The notes: generated from the sequence alone by a model not told the origin. 64,000 bases of DNA from an uncultured Chlorobiaceae bacterium (GCA_903824045.1 CAIJVD010000037.1:124001-188000), one strand, 5' to 3'; counted from the stretch's first letter, positions 30,501-38,120 are shown. Numbers and translations: made by a program.

Positions 30501-30955
30501 ACGATCAGTGACTTGATGCTCTGGGCTTCGAGAATCTCTTTTTCGCGCCAGGCATCTTCCTCCATTTCCGAGATGCGGTGGATATGAATGATGCGGTTGC
30601 TCTTGATTCGCTCCATCCACCAGTGAAATTCATCGGTCGGAATGTTTTTTAGATGATCGATCTGTGGCTCGATGTTTTCAGCGCACCACTCGTGGGTGTT
30701 GCTCATCAAGCGGAGCCCGTCCTGGAACTGAAAAACATAGCTGCGGTCTGCGGCGACAAACTCGCCGATAAGTTGCAGCGTATGGCTGACCATGCTGTCG
30801 ATCTGGATGTATGGCAGATTGATGAACTGGTTGGCAAGTGTCGTCACCACTGACTCGAAAGAGCGTTGGGGGATCGGGGCAGATTCCGGTAACTCGTACG
30901 TGTCTCCAAGCTTCTGCTCGGAATCGTTCAGCAATGGTGAGGGGGCGGAGTTCAT
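27539..30955 (-). CDS. Hybrid sensor histidine kinase (GAF-GAF-PAS-PAS-PAS-HisKA-HATPase-REC)
   Basis: A 1138-aa soluble hybrid kinase. Two GAF-like domains cover about residues 50-200 and 205-360, three PAS domains about 370-490, 490-615 and 620-750, HisKA has its His in GGIAHDFNNILTPI near 767, HATPase has NLCTNAFQAM and GTGLGLSVVHGI near 890-960, and a C-terminal receiver has Asp in LVITDLTMPEM near 1060. No membrane segments were seen, so it should sense a cytoplasmic signal. It is sandwiched with tight spacing between two REC-only genes, forming a three-gene operon. The signal and the final output are unknown. Confidence 0.9.
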   Translation of the reverse strand: MNSAPSPLLNDSEQKLGDTYELPESAPIPQRSFESVVTTLANQFINLPYIQIDSMVSHTLQLIGEFVAADRSYVFQFQDGLRLMSNTHEWCAENIEPQIDHLKNIPTDEFHWWMERIKSNRIIHIHRISEMEEDAWREKEILEAQSIKSLIVIPLFDGTQPFGYIGFDAVQKERSWRQETISVLKLAGGVIANALQRKTAEHLIQAELELAIRLNSSTSIQETLEICLQAAIVVSDLDCGGIYLVNQHEPSITLEFHKGLPLSFITHAASYPFDSPNARLIMKGEPVYSNYSMLGIEEREIVRSEHLQAIAIIPVTCRGEVVACLNVASHSLSRVPEFARKGLESITAHIGAAIMQARKEAETSAAKNNLESLFDTIDDFIFIVDMDGKVIHTNTTVRNRLGYSLDVLRSRHVLFFHPEELREEAKRNIEGMIAGNADACRVPLLTSSGTLIPVETKITRGLWNNQPALFGISRDISERIKADEALTESERRFRQLTELLPLPLFETDSRGMVTYSNQKGVEVFGPDGEEQGPTGSFIRYCIPEEADKVRAHLKAMKAGTWLPKGYEYTAVRKDGARFPALFYSLPIMQNGLFQGIRSIVVDLSELKTAEEALRNSAMQERIVREFKTLIDNIPGAVYRTDRHGKTVLLSMMAGIMHEYNRDEFQKALFETGEIIHPDDRAAVQASNQELHKKKSSQALTFRVAMKNGSFKWFEDRKTSTFSPNGIFTGIDGILFDVTERVNAQETKQSLELNLRKTQRLETIGTLAGGIAHDFNNILTPILGYAEMGTSSLAKEEPLHDYFHEIMLAAERAQNLVSQILTFSRSQENAPIIVNVQAIISEALKLLRPSIPSTITIEQRIDSSCRNILADPSQIHQVIVNLCTNAFQAMESSGGVMTITLQERDPESRASKLHPNLEEQNFLELGISDTGSGMDDATIERIFEPFFTTKTVNKGTGLGLSVVHGIITSFNGEIAVESRPEEGSTFMVYLPVIDEDMILTPAAKAPEAGKGRILLIDDEPSTLRMMEMMITRLGFTVHSSNSALHGLELFKNNPEAFDLVITDLTMPEMTGIELAGELHKSRPQLPVILMTGYGKDIEQSLPLSHYGISKFLKKPVKLTSMAATINEVLSSNNVNHSAP

Positions 30956-30961
30956 GAGGTG

Positions 30962-31375
30962 TTACCCGTTCAGTCTTTCAAGAGCATTGAGCAGTTCCTT
31001 TTTCCCGAAGGGTTTTGGGAGCGTTGCATCAGCGCCCATGGTCCTGGCCAGATCAAGGTAGTCTTCGGGAATGCAGATTCCTCCGCCGGAGATCGCCAGA
31101 ATTTTAATCTCCGGGAACTCTTTGCTGATTTCACGGATGGTCTCTATGCCCTCTTTTTCAGGCATGAGCAGGTCGGTGATTACTATGTTTACGCGGCTTT
31201 TTTTCAGCTGCTTTATGCCCTCGTTTCCATTTCCCGCCTGCAGGATTTCGTGCCCTTCCCTGGTGAGGATCTCGCAGATCATCGTCCTGACGTCATTGTC
31301 GTCTTCGATGACGAGGATGCGGCATCTTTCGGCCAAGTTCGATTTGCTGCCGGTATGCGTGGAGTGTGGATCCAT
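30962..31375 (-). CDS. REC-only response regulator, first gene of the kinase operon
   Basis: A 137-aa protein with a short N-terminal tail and one receiver domain: CRILVIEDDNDVR near residue 18, phosphoacceptor in IVITDLLMPEKEG near 68, ILAISGGG near 97 and Lys in ATLPKPFGKKEL near 119. It lacks an output domain. It ends 6 bp before the start of the hybrid kinase, and both REC-only proteins share the MPEKEGIETI segment, pointing to duplication within the operon. Confidence 0.87.
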   Translation of the reverse strand: MDPHSTHTGSKSNLAERCRILVIEDDNDVRTMICEILTREGHEILQAGNGNEGIKQLKKSRVNIVITDLLMPEKEGIETIREISKEFPEIKILAISGGGICIPEDYLDLARTMGADATLPKPFGKKELLNALERLNG

Positions 31376-31525
31376 TGGGTGACGCCTGTTTGATTTTTGA
31401 CCCGGAGAATCGGTGTTTGCCCTGTTCGATGAGGCTTCGCCGTGGGGCCCAGTGCGGTCAGCAGAGAAGCCGTGATTCCATTGTCGGGTTGTATATCCAA
31501 GATAATGGTTTCGCCGATAATAATG

Positions 31526-32941
31526 CTATTGCTGATGCTCCTTTGGCTTTTTGAAGAGGCTCATGTCGATGAAGGTGGTGACCAGAATGTTGACCAGAAC
31601 CGACACCGTGATATACCAGGTCCAGGCAAGCCCGAAATGCTTGAGCACGAAAACTATGGCAAAGCTTGCAACAATTCCGGCGCTGAGGCTTGATGGGTGA
31701 AAGTTTCGGCTGCTTTTCGAGAGCAGAAAGAGCCCGAGAAGCCCGCCATAGGTGAAGGATGCGATTTCCAGTCCGACCATGATGATGGCCTTGTTGCTCT
31801 CGTCGAAGAGCAGGGCTATGATGATCAGAAGGATTGCCCATCCAAGGCTGATGAATCTCGACATGAGCAGCGACGGGCGGCCGCCGAGCAGGTCGTTGAC
31901 TGTTGATGAGGCCAGGGAGTTGATGGCCGAGCTGTGTGTGGACATCGCCGCCGAGAGCACCCCGGCGATGAGAAGCCCCTTGAGTCCCGCAGGAAGGTGG
32001 TTCACAATAAAGAAGGCGAATTCGCGGTCTTTTTCCATCGGGGCGCCGTGCATGAAGAGGTAGATCAGGGTTCCGGCCAGGAGAAAGACCGAGAACTGCA
32101 AGAGCACGAAGATGCCGCTGCCGATCATTGCCTTTCTTGCCGAACCGAGGTCCCTGCAGCCGAGCACCCGCTGCACCATCATGTAATCGACTCCGTGTGA
32201 GGAGAGCGAGAGCAGGACTCCTCCAAAAAAAGCGCCGAAAAAGGAGAGCGGGTTGGTGAGAATGTTTGTGTCTGTGCTGATGATGCGGAGTTTCTCGCTC
32301 CCGGCCAGAGATGCGATCACTTCGGGAATGCTCATGCCGGGGCTTTGCAGGATGAAGGCGATGGAGAGGATGCCGCCGATGAGATAGAGCCCGAACTGGA
32401 AGCTTTCGAGCCAGACCACAGCCTTGATGCCGCCCGAGAGGGTGTATATCAGCGTGACCATGCCGATAATCATGACCGAAAGCGGTAGCGACCAGCCGGT
32501 GACCACCTGCACGACCACCCCTGCGGCAAGAAACCTGATGGCGTCACCCAGAGTTCTGGTCACCAGAAAGATCACCGATGCAAACTTCTGCATCCCGCCT
32601 CCGAACCGGATGCCGATCACCTCATAGATCGAGCTTACTCCGTGCTTGAAGTAGAGCGGCAGCAGGATAAGGCTGACCAGTATCCTTCCGACAATATAGC
32701 CCAGCGGAAGCTGCAGAAAGGTCCAGTCGCCCCGGTAGGCAAGGCCCGGAACGCTGACGAAGGTCAGTACCGATGTTTCGGAGGCGACGATTGAGAGCAT
32801 GGCGACGACCCAGGGAAGCTTGTGTCCTCCAAGGAAATAGTCTCCGGAGCTTTTGTTGCCTTTCGCGTGCCAGAGCCCGAAAAGGGTATTGCCGGCAAGA
32901 AAGAGGATGATGATGGCAAGGTCGATGGGCTGCATGGTCAT
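31526..32941 (-). CDS. Sodium:solute symporter (SSS) family transporter
   Basis: A 471-aa polytopic protein of about thirteen membrane segments with SSS signatures: GGHKLPWVVAMLSIVASETS near residue 35-54 (the Na+-site region), YTLSGGIKAVVWLE near 145 and LIAGVLSAAMSTHSSAINSL near 310. The start at 32941 (MTMQPID) fits the family, while the open frame upstream overlaps the preceding gene. It lies 20 bp downstream of the NamZ-like gene in a set that also holds MurU- and AmgK-like enzymes. It may therefore import MurNAc or a related amino sugar with sodium. That substrate is inferred from context only. Confidence 0.85.
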   Translation of the reverse strand: MTMQPIDLAIIILFLAGNTLFGLWHAKGNKSSGDYFLGGHKLPWVVAMLSIVASETSVLTFVSVPGLAYRGDWTFLQLPLGYIVGRILVSLILLPLYFKHGVSSIYEVIGIRFGGGMQKFASVIFLVTRTLGDAIRFLAAGVVVQVVTGWSLPLSVMIIGMVTLIYTLSGGIKAVVWLESFQFGLYLIGGILSIAFILQSPGMSIPEVIASLAGSEKLRIISTDTNILTNPLSFFGAFFGGVLLSLSSHGVDYMMVQRVLGCRDLGSARKAMIGSGIFVLLQFSVFLLAGTLIYLFMHGAPMEKDREFAFFIVNHLPAGLKGLLIAGVLSAAMSTHSSAINSLASSTVNDLLGGRPSLLMSRFISLGWAILLIIIALLFDESNKAIIMVGLEIASFTYGGLLGLFLLSKSSRNFHPSSLSAGIVASFAIVFVLKHFGLAWTWYITVSVLVNILVTTFIDMSLFKKPKEHQQ

Positions 32942-32961
32942 GAACTGTTGGCTAAATGGTC

Positions 32962-34125
32962 TCAGTCGTAAAGGTGATAGGCCTGCTTGGTGACGCTGAA
33001 TTCGGCTTCGTCGCTCAGCCAGGAGGCCTGAATCTCCCCTGGATCGCATCCCTCAAGAATTGAAGTGCGTATGCGGCTGTTGCCTGCAAGCAGGTCGAAG
33101 GCCGGAATGGTGTCGTTGAATTCATAGACCCCCCGCAGGAATTGCAGTGAGCCGGGGTAGAGTTCATGGATGGCCGCCGTAAGGGCGACACCGGTAGCAA
33201 ATGAGCAGAAGCGGTCATGATCGGTGACCTGAAGCCAGATTCCGCCGACGACCTCTCCCTGGAACTTGTGAAATGTCGGACGGAACCATGTCGGCCGGAA
33301 GAGAATGCCCTCGAGCCCGTAGTGCCGGCATCGGTCAGCTACTGCATTCGGATCGATGAAAGGGGCTCCTGAAAGCTGGAAGGGGGTGGTTGAACCCCTC
33401 CCTTCGGAGATGTTTAGCCCCTCGAAGAGGCACATGCCCGGATAGACCTCGGCGACTGCAACCGTCGGCATGTTCGGAGAGGGCGGAATCCACGGGAGCC
33501 CGGTTTCGTCGAAGAGCATGGCGCGTCGCCACCCTTCCATACGGACGATGGTGAGCTTGAGATCGAGTTTTTTGAAGTCCCGGTAGAGCAGCGCCAGCTC
33601 TCCGGCAGTCATGGCATGGCGTACGGGGACAGGAAAAATGCCGACAAATGAGCGCAGTGCAGGCTCGAGCAGTGGTCCTTCGACAATTGAGCCGCCAAGC
33701 GGGTTGGGACGGTCGAGCACCATAATTTCAATGTCCATACCCGAAACCGCCTCCATGAAAAGGGCGAGGGTGTTGACATAGGTGTAGTAGCGTGACCCCA
33801 CATCCTGTATATCAAAGAGGATGATGTCGAGATTCTGGAGCATCGAAGGGTCGGGCAGGAGCGACTCGGCGGACGCGCCGTAGAGGCTTACCAGTTCGCA
33901 GCCGAGTTCCGGCTGGTAGTCCACCGCGATCTGGTCCTGCTCGGTGGCAAAGAGTCCGTGTTCCGGAGAGAAAATTCTTTTCAGCCGCACACCCCTCTCT
34001 TTCAGCAGACTCCAGGAGTATTGCAGCTCGGGGGTTACAGAGGTCTGATTGACGATCAAGCCTATGTTTTTTCCTCGAAGGGTTTCAGTGTTCCTGAGCA
34101 GGATATCCAGTCCTGTTGCTACCAT
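32962..34125 (-). CDS. NamZ-like exo-beta-N-acetylmuramidase (DUF1343, GH171)
   Basis: A 387-aa DUF1343 protein with family blocks NIGLIVNQTSVT near residue 20, IFSPEHGLFA near 50, LFDIQDVGSRYYTYV near 105, VLDRPNPLGG near 136 and NISEGRGSTTPFQLSGAPF near 238. Members of this family (NamZ) remove MurNAc from the non-reducing end of peptidoglycan fragments. Two features fit a cytoplasmic location: no signal peptide is visible, and it lies between a transporter gene and MurNAc-processing enzymes. It starts 15 bp after the MurU-like gene ends, in the same operon. Confidence 0.85.
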   Translation of the reverse strand: MVATGLDILLRNTETLRGKNIGLIVNQTSVTPELQYSWSLLKERGVRLKRIFSPEHGLFATEQDQIAVDYQPELGCELVSLYGASAESLLPDPSMLQNLDIILFDIQDVGSRYYTYVNTLALFMEAVSGMDIEIMVLDRPNPLGGSIVEGPLLEPALRSFVGIFPVPVRHAMTAGELALLYRDFKKLDLKLTIVRMEGWRRAMLFDETGLPWIPPSPNMPTVAVAEVYPGMCLFEGLNISEGRGSTTPFQLSGAPFIDPNAVADRCRHYGLEGILFRPTWFRPTFHKFQGEVVGGIWLQVTDHDRFCSFATGVALTAAIHELYPGSLQFLRGVYEFNDTIPAFDLLAGNSRIRTSILEGCDPGEIQASWLSDEAEFSVTKQAYHLYD

Positions 34126-34140
34126 GGTCTTTTGTCCTGT

Positions 34141-35085
34141 TTATTGTTCGACGCTTTCGAGCGATATTGTATTGAACGGGTCCACAACGCTATCGATGAG
34201 TGTACTGCCTTGAGGGATCTGTGTTCCTGGCAGGAGTACTGAGTTTCTGATGGTGCAGCCTGGCCCTATGCGGCATCCGCTTCCTATGACCGAGTGCTCG
34301 ATCTGCGAGTCCGAGCTGATATGGGCATCAGGGGAGAGAAGGTGCGGCGCCATGCCGATCGACTCCGTCATGGGCCCCGCCATAGCGGCAATCAACGATT
34401 TTCTGTCGAGGTTCGCCCCGAGGTAGGTCGCCATAGTTCCGATATCCATCCAGACCCCTTCATGGCGGTAGTAGCTCAATCCTCCGTTTTCGACAAGTCC
34501 GGTGAATCCGGTATCGACGATTCCTGAGAACTCCGGCTTCAGGAACCGGAAGATTTCCGGCGAGAGGACGGCTGTGCCGGTGTAGATGAATGAAGAGTGT
34601 AGGCCTGTTCCCCGCAGGTTCCGAAAGTCTTTTGCCTCCCCATCTTCGACGCCGATATGGCCGATGCGCCCTGCATCAGGGGTCTCAAAGAGCGTCAATG
34701 TGCCAGGTCTGCCCGATTGCCGGTGATGGCGTATAAGGGCGGCGAAGTCGATATCGGTAATAATATCGCTGTTGACGAGAAGAAAATCGCCATCGTCAAG
34801 GAGCTTTTCGCATTTTTTCAGCCCCCCGCCTGTTCCCAGAATGATCGGCTCTACCGAGAAGGTGATGTCCAGATCAGGCAGTTCTGCTGATTCAATATAT
34901 CGCTTTATTGCATCGGCGTGGTGGTGGGTGTTGCAGATGATCTGGCGGATCCCGGCCTGCTTAAGGAGTGAAAAGGTATAGAAAAGACAGGGGATGTTGC
35001 ATACCGGTACCAGCGGTTTCGGCGTGTGGTCTGTCAGGGGTCTCAGGCGGGTGCCGAAACCGGCAGCAAGAACGAATGCTTTCAT
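34141..35085 (-). CDS. murU: Sugar-1-phosphate nucleotidyltransferase, MurU type
   Basis: A 314-aa nucleotidyltransferase with the N-terminal signature VLAAGFGTRLRPLTDHTPKPL, FLLVNSDIITDIDF near residue 103 (metal-binding Asp) and a C-terminal left-handed beta-helix tail (DAHISSDSQIEHSVIGSGCRIGPGCTIRNS), which MurU proper lacks. MurU makes UDP-MurNAc from MurNAc-1-phosphate. The assignment rests on the next gene upstream, an AmgK-like sugar kinase overlapping by 4 bp. Alternatives are mannose- or glucose-1-phosphate specificity, and the extra helix tail leaves room for doubt. Confidence 0.72.
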   Translation of the reverse strand: MKAFVLAAGFGTRLRPLTDHTPKPLVPVCNIPCLFYTFSLLKQAGIRQIICNTHHHADAIKRYIESAELPDLDITFSVEPIILGTGGGLKKCEKLLDDGDFLLVNSDIITDIDFAALIRHHRQSGRPGTLTLFETPDAGRIGHIGVEDGEAKDFRNLRGTGLHSSFIYTGTAVLSPEIFRFLKPEFSGIVDTGFTGLVENGGLSYYRHEGVWMDIGTMATYLGANLDRKSLIAAMAGPMTESIGMAPHLLSPDAHISSDSQIEHSVIGSGCRIGPGCTIRNSVLLPGTQIPQGSTLIDSVVDPFNTISLESVEQ

Positions 35086-36092
35086 GGTGCGGTGGAAATT
35101 CTTTCAAGAATCGGCTGTAGCAGTGATCCGGCTTTTTTCAGCTCGCCCCGTGCCGTGATGTACTCCGGCAGGTAACGGAGTGTCGGGGCAATTGAGTGTT
35201 CGAATGCTCTGCTCTTACGTACCGTTGTCTGGTAAGAGAAGGTGCCGACGGCCTTGATGTTGCGCTGAAAGGCCATGATATCGAAATAAAAGAGGTATTC
35301 GTCATAGCTCATGCTGGTCAGGCTGTGGCCTCTTAGCGCCTGATAGTGTCGTGATTTAAGCTCATCAGAAAGCTCTTCGCCGAGGCTCACATAGGAGTCT
35401 TTAATGAGCGAGACGGCGTCATATTGTGGAAGGCCCATCCTTGCATCCTGAAAGTCTATGATTACCGGCCGGTCGCGGTGAATGAGGATGTTCCGTGAGT
35501 GGAAATCGCGATGGTTGAGCACAAAGTGCCGGGGCCGGACAAGAATTTCTGTCACGGCCTCAAATTCGCAGCGCAGGCTCAAAATTTTTTCGCTGTCCAA
35601 AACGCCGGCGAAGTAGCTGCCGAGCGCGTGCTCAATGAAGAAGTCGAACTCCATCATGAGCTTTTCCCTGTCAAAACTGAGAGAGAAGGGAATCTCGTTG
35701 TTTTTTCCGGTTATCGACTGGAGGCGGACGAGCAGATCAATAATCTCGCGGTACCTGTCAGGAATGCTGCTTTCCAGCGGGGAGCCAAACATGTTCTGGA
35801 GCAGTTGGTCTCCGCAGTCTTCGAGCAAGAGAAGCCCGTTTTCCGGTTCGACCGAAATGACGCGGGGGACTGCAATTCCATGGCGAAGAAGGAGCCTTTG
35901 CACCCTGAGAAAGGGATAGCTGTCGGCGCAGCCGGAATTGAATGCCGGATCATGGCAGACAACGAAGGCGCCTTCAGCGGTTCTGGCCCTGAAATACTGA
36001 CGAGTTGAGGCATCGCCCTGGATATTGGTGACGGTGAGGCTGCTTTGCTGGTCAGCCGCAAAGAGTGAGCTGATGGTTTCCCGGTCGGTCAT
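35082..36092 (-). CDS. amgK: AmgK-like anomeric amino-sugar kinase (aminoglycoside phosphotransferase fold)
   Basis: A 336-aa APH-fold kinase with an N-terminal lobe (GDASTRQYFRARTAEGAFVV near residue 26), the catalytic loop LNHRDFHSRNILI near 187 and the metal-binding VIIDFQDARMGLPQYD near 207. The DFQDA and DAVSLIKDSY pattern is typical of AmgK, which makes MurNAc/GlcNAc alpha-1-phosphate. Its stop codon overlaps the nucleotidyltransferase start (ATGA), as amgK-murU pairs often do. It is the first gene of the four-gene minus-strand set. Confidence 0.8.
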   Translation of the reverse strand: MTDRETISSLFAADQQSSLTVTNIQGDASTRQYFRARTAEGAFVVCHDPAFNSGCADSYPFLRVQRLLLRHGIAVPRVISVEPENGLLLLEDCGDQLLQNMFGSPLESSIPDRYREIIDLLVRLQSITGKNNEIPFSLSFDREKLMMEFDFFIEHALGSYFAGVLDSEKILSLRCEFEAVTEILVRPRHFVLNHRDFHSRNILIHRDRPVIIDFQDARMGLPQYDAVSLIKDSYVSLGEELSDELKSRHYQALRGHSLTSMSYDEYLFYFDIMAFQRNIKAVGTFSYQTTVRKSRAFEHSIAPTLRYLPEYITARGELKKAGSLLQPILERISTAP

Positions 36093-36164
36093 GCGGAATC
36101 GGTTAGGGGGCCCTCGGGGGCTTTTCTGGATAGTGTAAACATTGAGAATTCCTTCCCGGAAAGC

Positions 36165-36206
36165 AAAAAAAAAGCACCCTATGCCAACGCATAAGGTGCT
36201 TTTTTT
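36165..36206. terminator. Strong bidirectional terminator downstream of the chlorosome gene
   Basis: AAGCACCCTATGC (36172-36184) and GCATAAGGTGCTT (36189-36201) form a 13-bp stem with one mismatch and a CAAC loop, with A-rich and T-rich flanks on both sides. It closes the chlorosome gene and insulates the amgK operon that follows in the same direction. Confidence 0.88.
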
Positions 36207-36220
36207 GAAAAAGAGTCAGC

Positions 36221-36445
36221 TTACTTCTTGGGAGCGATAGCTGCAGAGACGCTCAGAAGGATCTGGTTGACAGCTCCGAATGCGTTTCCGACGAGGTCGG
36301 TAGCGGTCTTTCCAAGCGGCTCGATCAGGCCAGCAACTGTTTTGATGCTGCTGTTGAGCAACTCTACCTGCTGTGAAGCAAGTTTGCCAACAGTTTCCAC
36401 AAGGGTGTTGACTGCGCCCGTTACATCGTTTGTTCCGTTTGACAT
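36221..36445 (-). CDS. csmB: Chlorosome envelope protein, CsmB/CsmF type
   Basis: A 74-aa amphipathic, mostly helical protein starting MSNGTNDVTGAVNTLVETVG and containing LIEPLGKTATDLVGNAFG and an IAPKK tail. Length and motif pattern match the paralogous CsmB and CsmF proteins in the lipid envelope of the chlorosome, the light-harvesting organelle of green sulfur bacteria. I cannot separate CsmB from CsmF by memory. Downstream is a strong terminator and upstream an AT-rich 343-bp region, as expected for a highly expressed single-gene unit. This gene is the best taxonomic marker in the window. Confidence 0.8.
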   Translation of the reverse strand: MSNGTNDVTGAVNTLVETVGKLASQQVELLNSSIKTVAGLIEPLGKTATDLVGNAFGAVNQILLSVSAAIAPKK

Positions 36446-36788
36446 GGCGATTGGTATTTAGTGGTTATGAAAAAAAAGAGAAAAATTGGTTCCGTATTTA
36501 TAACGGATTTTTATCAAGTTAAGATATTTTACTCTTCATAACAAATGGAAAAAAAGGGGGCGCAATCTTTCGGGATTTGACGCGCGATCACGCTTAGGCA
36601 ATGACTGGAGAGGAACCCTGAGGCACGCTTGGAGTGTAGCATCGTGGCCCGGTTGATACGAGTTTTTTGAGCGTTGGCGCTTCCTGTTACGCGTTTTTAT
36701 GTCATATATTGCGGTGAGGTGCCGTTTGTTTCTCGCTGTAACGGTATTCGGAATCGTCCGTGAACCGAAACATTATTACGTGCCAACA
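36446..36788. other. 343-bp AT-rich divergent intergenic region
   Basis: The region separates the chlorosome gene (minus) from the flavodoxin-PCP_red gene (plus) and must contain both promoters. I see a run of A/T-rich sequence next to the chlorosome start and a short TCCGT...ACGGA inverted repeat near 36493-36510, but no gene and no recognisable RNA. Confidence 0.5.
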
Positions 36789-37421
36789 ATGAAAGCGGTT
36801 ATTCTGTACGATAGCAGGTCATCAGGCGGCTCAACAGATGCGCTGATTGACTCCATAGGGTTGAAGCTTGTTGAGGCCGGCGTCTATGTTGAAAAGGCCC
36901 GATGCAAGGCCACGGCCGACTATGGCTTTGTCCGGGATTTTGATATTGTCATTCTCGGTGCCCCCGTCTACTATTTCTTTGTCTCTTCGCAGCTTCTGGG
37001 AGCTTTCGTACAGAGCAACCTCAAGGCCGCTCTCAGGAAAAAGAAGATTGCACTTTTTCTGACGTGCGGCAGTCCTGATGCGATGGCTACGGTGCTTTAC
37101 CTGCCACAGCTGAAAGTCCATTTGATCCGAAACAGGATTCTGGCTGAGAAGATTTTTGCGCCGGGTGATATTGGTGATGAGGATGTTGTTGAGTCGTTTG
37201 TTGAAGAGATTATTTACGAGTATGGCAAAACCGGGCGACACAAAGTGGCGCCACTTTCCGCCAAGTGGACGAGCGAGGCCGAGGATTGGCTTCAGGCCAT
37301 GCCTTCGTTTCTCCAGGAAAAGTTCAGGGGGATGGCTGAGAATTATGCGGAAGAGATGGGATGTGATGAAATTACGCTCAACATGCTCATGGATGCTCGA
37401 AACAAGCTTGGAGGCACATGA
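36789..37421 (+). CDS. Flavodoxin-like domain fused to a PCP_red domain
   Basis: A 210-aa protein with two parts. Residues 1-145 resemble a flavodoxin-like Rossmann domain: MKAVILYDSRSSGGSTDALID places a phosphate-binding loop after beta 1, followed by DIVILGAPVYYF and KKIALFLTCGSP. Residues 150-205 (KWTSEAEDWLQAMPSFLQEK ... ITLNMLMDARNKLG) match the PCP_red domain, the small C-terminal domain of the protochlorophyllide reductase subunits BchB/ChlB and some other proteins of phototrophs. The start is the ATG at 36789, since the upstream 30 codons carry nothing recognisable. Its exact role is unknown; a redox step linked to pigment synthesis is plausible. Confidence 0.72.
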   Translation: MKAVILYDSRSSGGSTDALIDSIGLKLVEAGVYVEKARCKATADYGFVRDFDIVILGAPVYYFFVSSQLLGAFVQSNLKAALRKKKIALFLTCGSPDAMATVLYLPQLKVHLIRNRILAEKIFAPGDIGDEDVVESFVEEIIYEYGKTGRHKVAPLSAKWTSEAEDWLQAMPSFLQEKFRGMAENYAEEMGCDEITLNMLMDARNKLGGT

Positions 37422-37490
37422 TGCTATGCTTTCGGCTGCTTTCCTCGCCGGTCAGCTGGTCACTTGCTGGTTGCACCCGCCCCTTTCGCC

Positions 37491-37616
37491 TCATTCTGAC
37501 TTCCTGGAGGGAGCCCCTTTGCCGATAAACTTGTTGACAAGTATGACGATGACGACGCCTGTGAGGAAATAGATCGGCGGAGCAAAGAGGGAGGTGTAGT
37601 GTGCCAAGTCTTTCAT
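37491..37616 (-). CDS. Possible 41-aa single-span membrane protein
   Basis: A short frame inside the 378-bp gap begins ATG at 37616 and ends TGA at 37491. It reads MKDLAHYTSLFAPPIYFLTG... with one clean hydrophobic helix (about residues 10-29) and a positively charged tail with NKFIGKG, the arrangement of a small N-out or C-in membrane subunit. The ribosome-binding site is weak and I know no homologue. It is offered because the composition is unlike random sequence and the neighbours are phototrophy genes. Confidence 0.4.
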   Translation of the reverse strand: MKDLAHYTSLFAPPIYFLTGVVIVILVNKFIGKGAPSRKSE

Positions 37617-37799
37617 GATTGCTGGAAGGTCAATTTCGCCGGTTACTAATTACCGCTACCTTGCCTTTGCTAAGTGGTCTGGCGTTGAAAGGAGCACTCG
37701 CAGACTGCATGCATCGGCACCCTTGAGATTAAGAAATTTATATGGATTTTTCTGCTCCTTCAGGCAATATTTTCCGCAACCAATCAAACATCACCCATT

Positions 37800-38120
37800 A
37801 TGGCACAGGAAGAGAAAAAAAACGGTTTCTTTGCGCGCTTCAGGAAGCGCCCTGCAGTTGCCTCTGCACCTGCTGCTCCTCCGGTTAAAAGCGAAGTCGA
37901 GTCCCTCGCTCCATCTGTGGCCCCAAAGCCTGTTCTGCCGCCGCCCGCCGCCACCCTTGTGCCCGCAGAGCTGAGTGTGGATACAGTCGCAGCCATCGAT
38001 CAGTTCTGCAAGGCCATGCTCGAATTGACCAACTCTCAAATCAAGGTCATCGAGCTGGCGCTCACGACGCTTGCGGGTTCAATCGATAAAGCCGTAGCTC
38101 GGACGAAGGCTGAAAAATAA
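37800..38120 (+). CDS. CsmB-like small protein with Pro/Ala-rich N-terminus
   Basis: A 106-aa protein. Residues 1-20 are basic and aromatic (MAQEEKKNGFFARFRKRP), residues 20-58 are Ala/Pro-rich and probably disordered, and residues 60-106 form an amphipathic helix pair (VAAIDQFCKAMLELTNSQIK ... TLAGSIDKAV). The C-terminal part aligns by eye with the helical core of the chlorosome CsmB/F protein at 36221, sharing spaced Ala, Leu, Ser-Gln and Thr-x-Ala-Gly-x-Ile positions. It may be a chlorosome-associated or membrane-peripheral protein, but this is inference from similarity and position. Confidence 0.6.
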   Translation: MAQEEKKNGFFARFRKRPAVASAPAAPPVKSEVESLAPSVAPKPVLPPPAATLVPAELSVDTVAAIDQFCKAMLELTNSQIKVIELALTTLAGSIDKAVARTKAEK

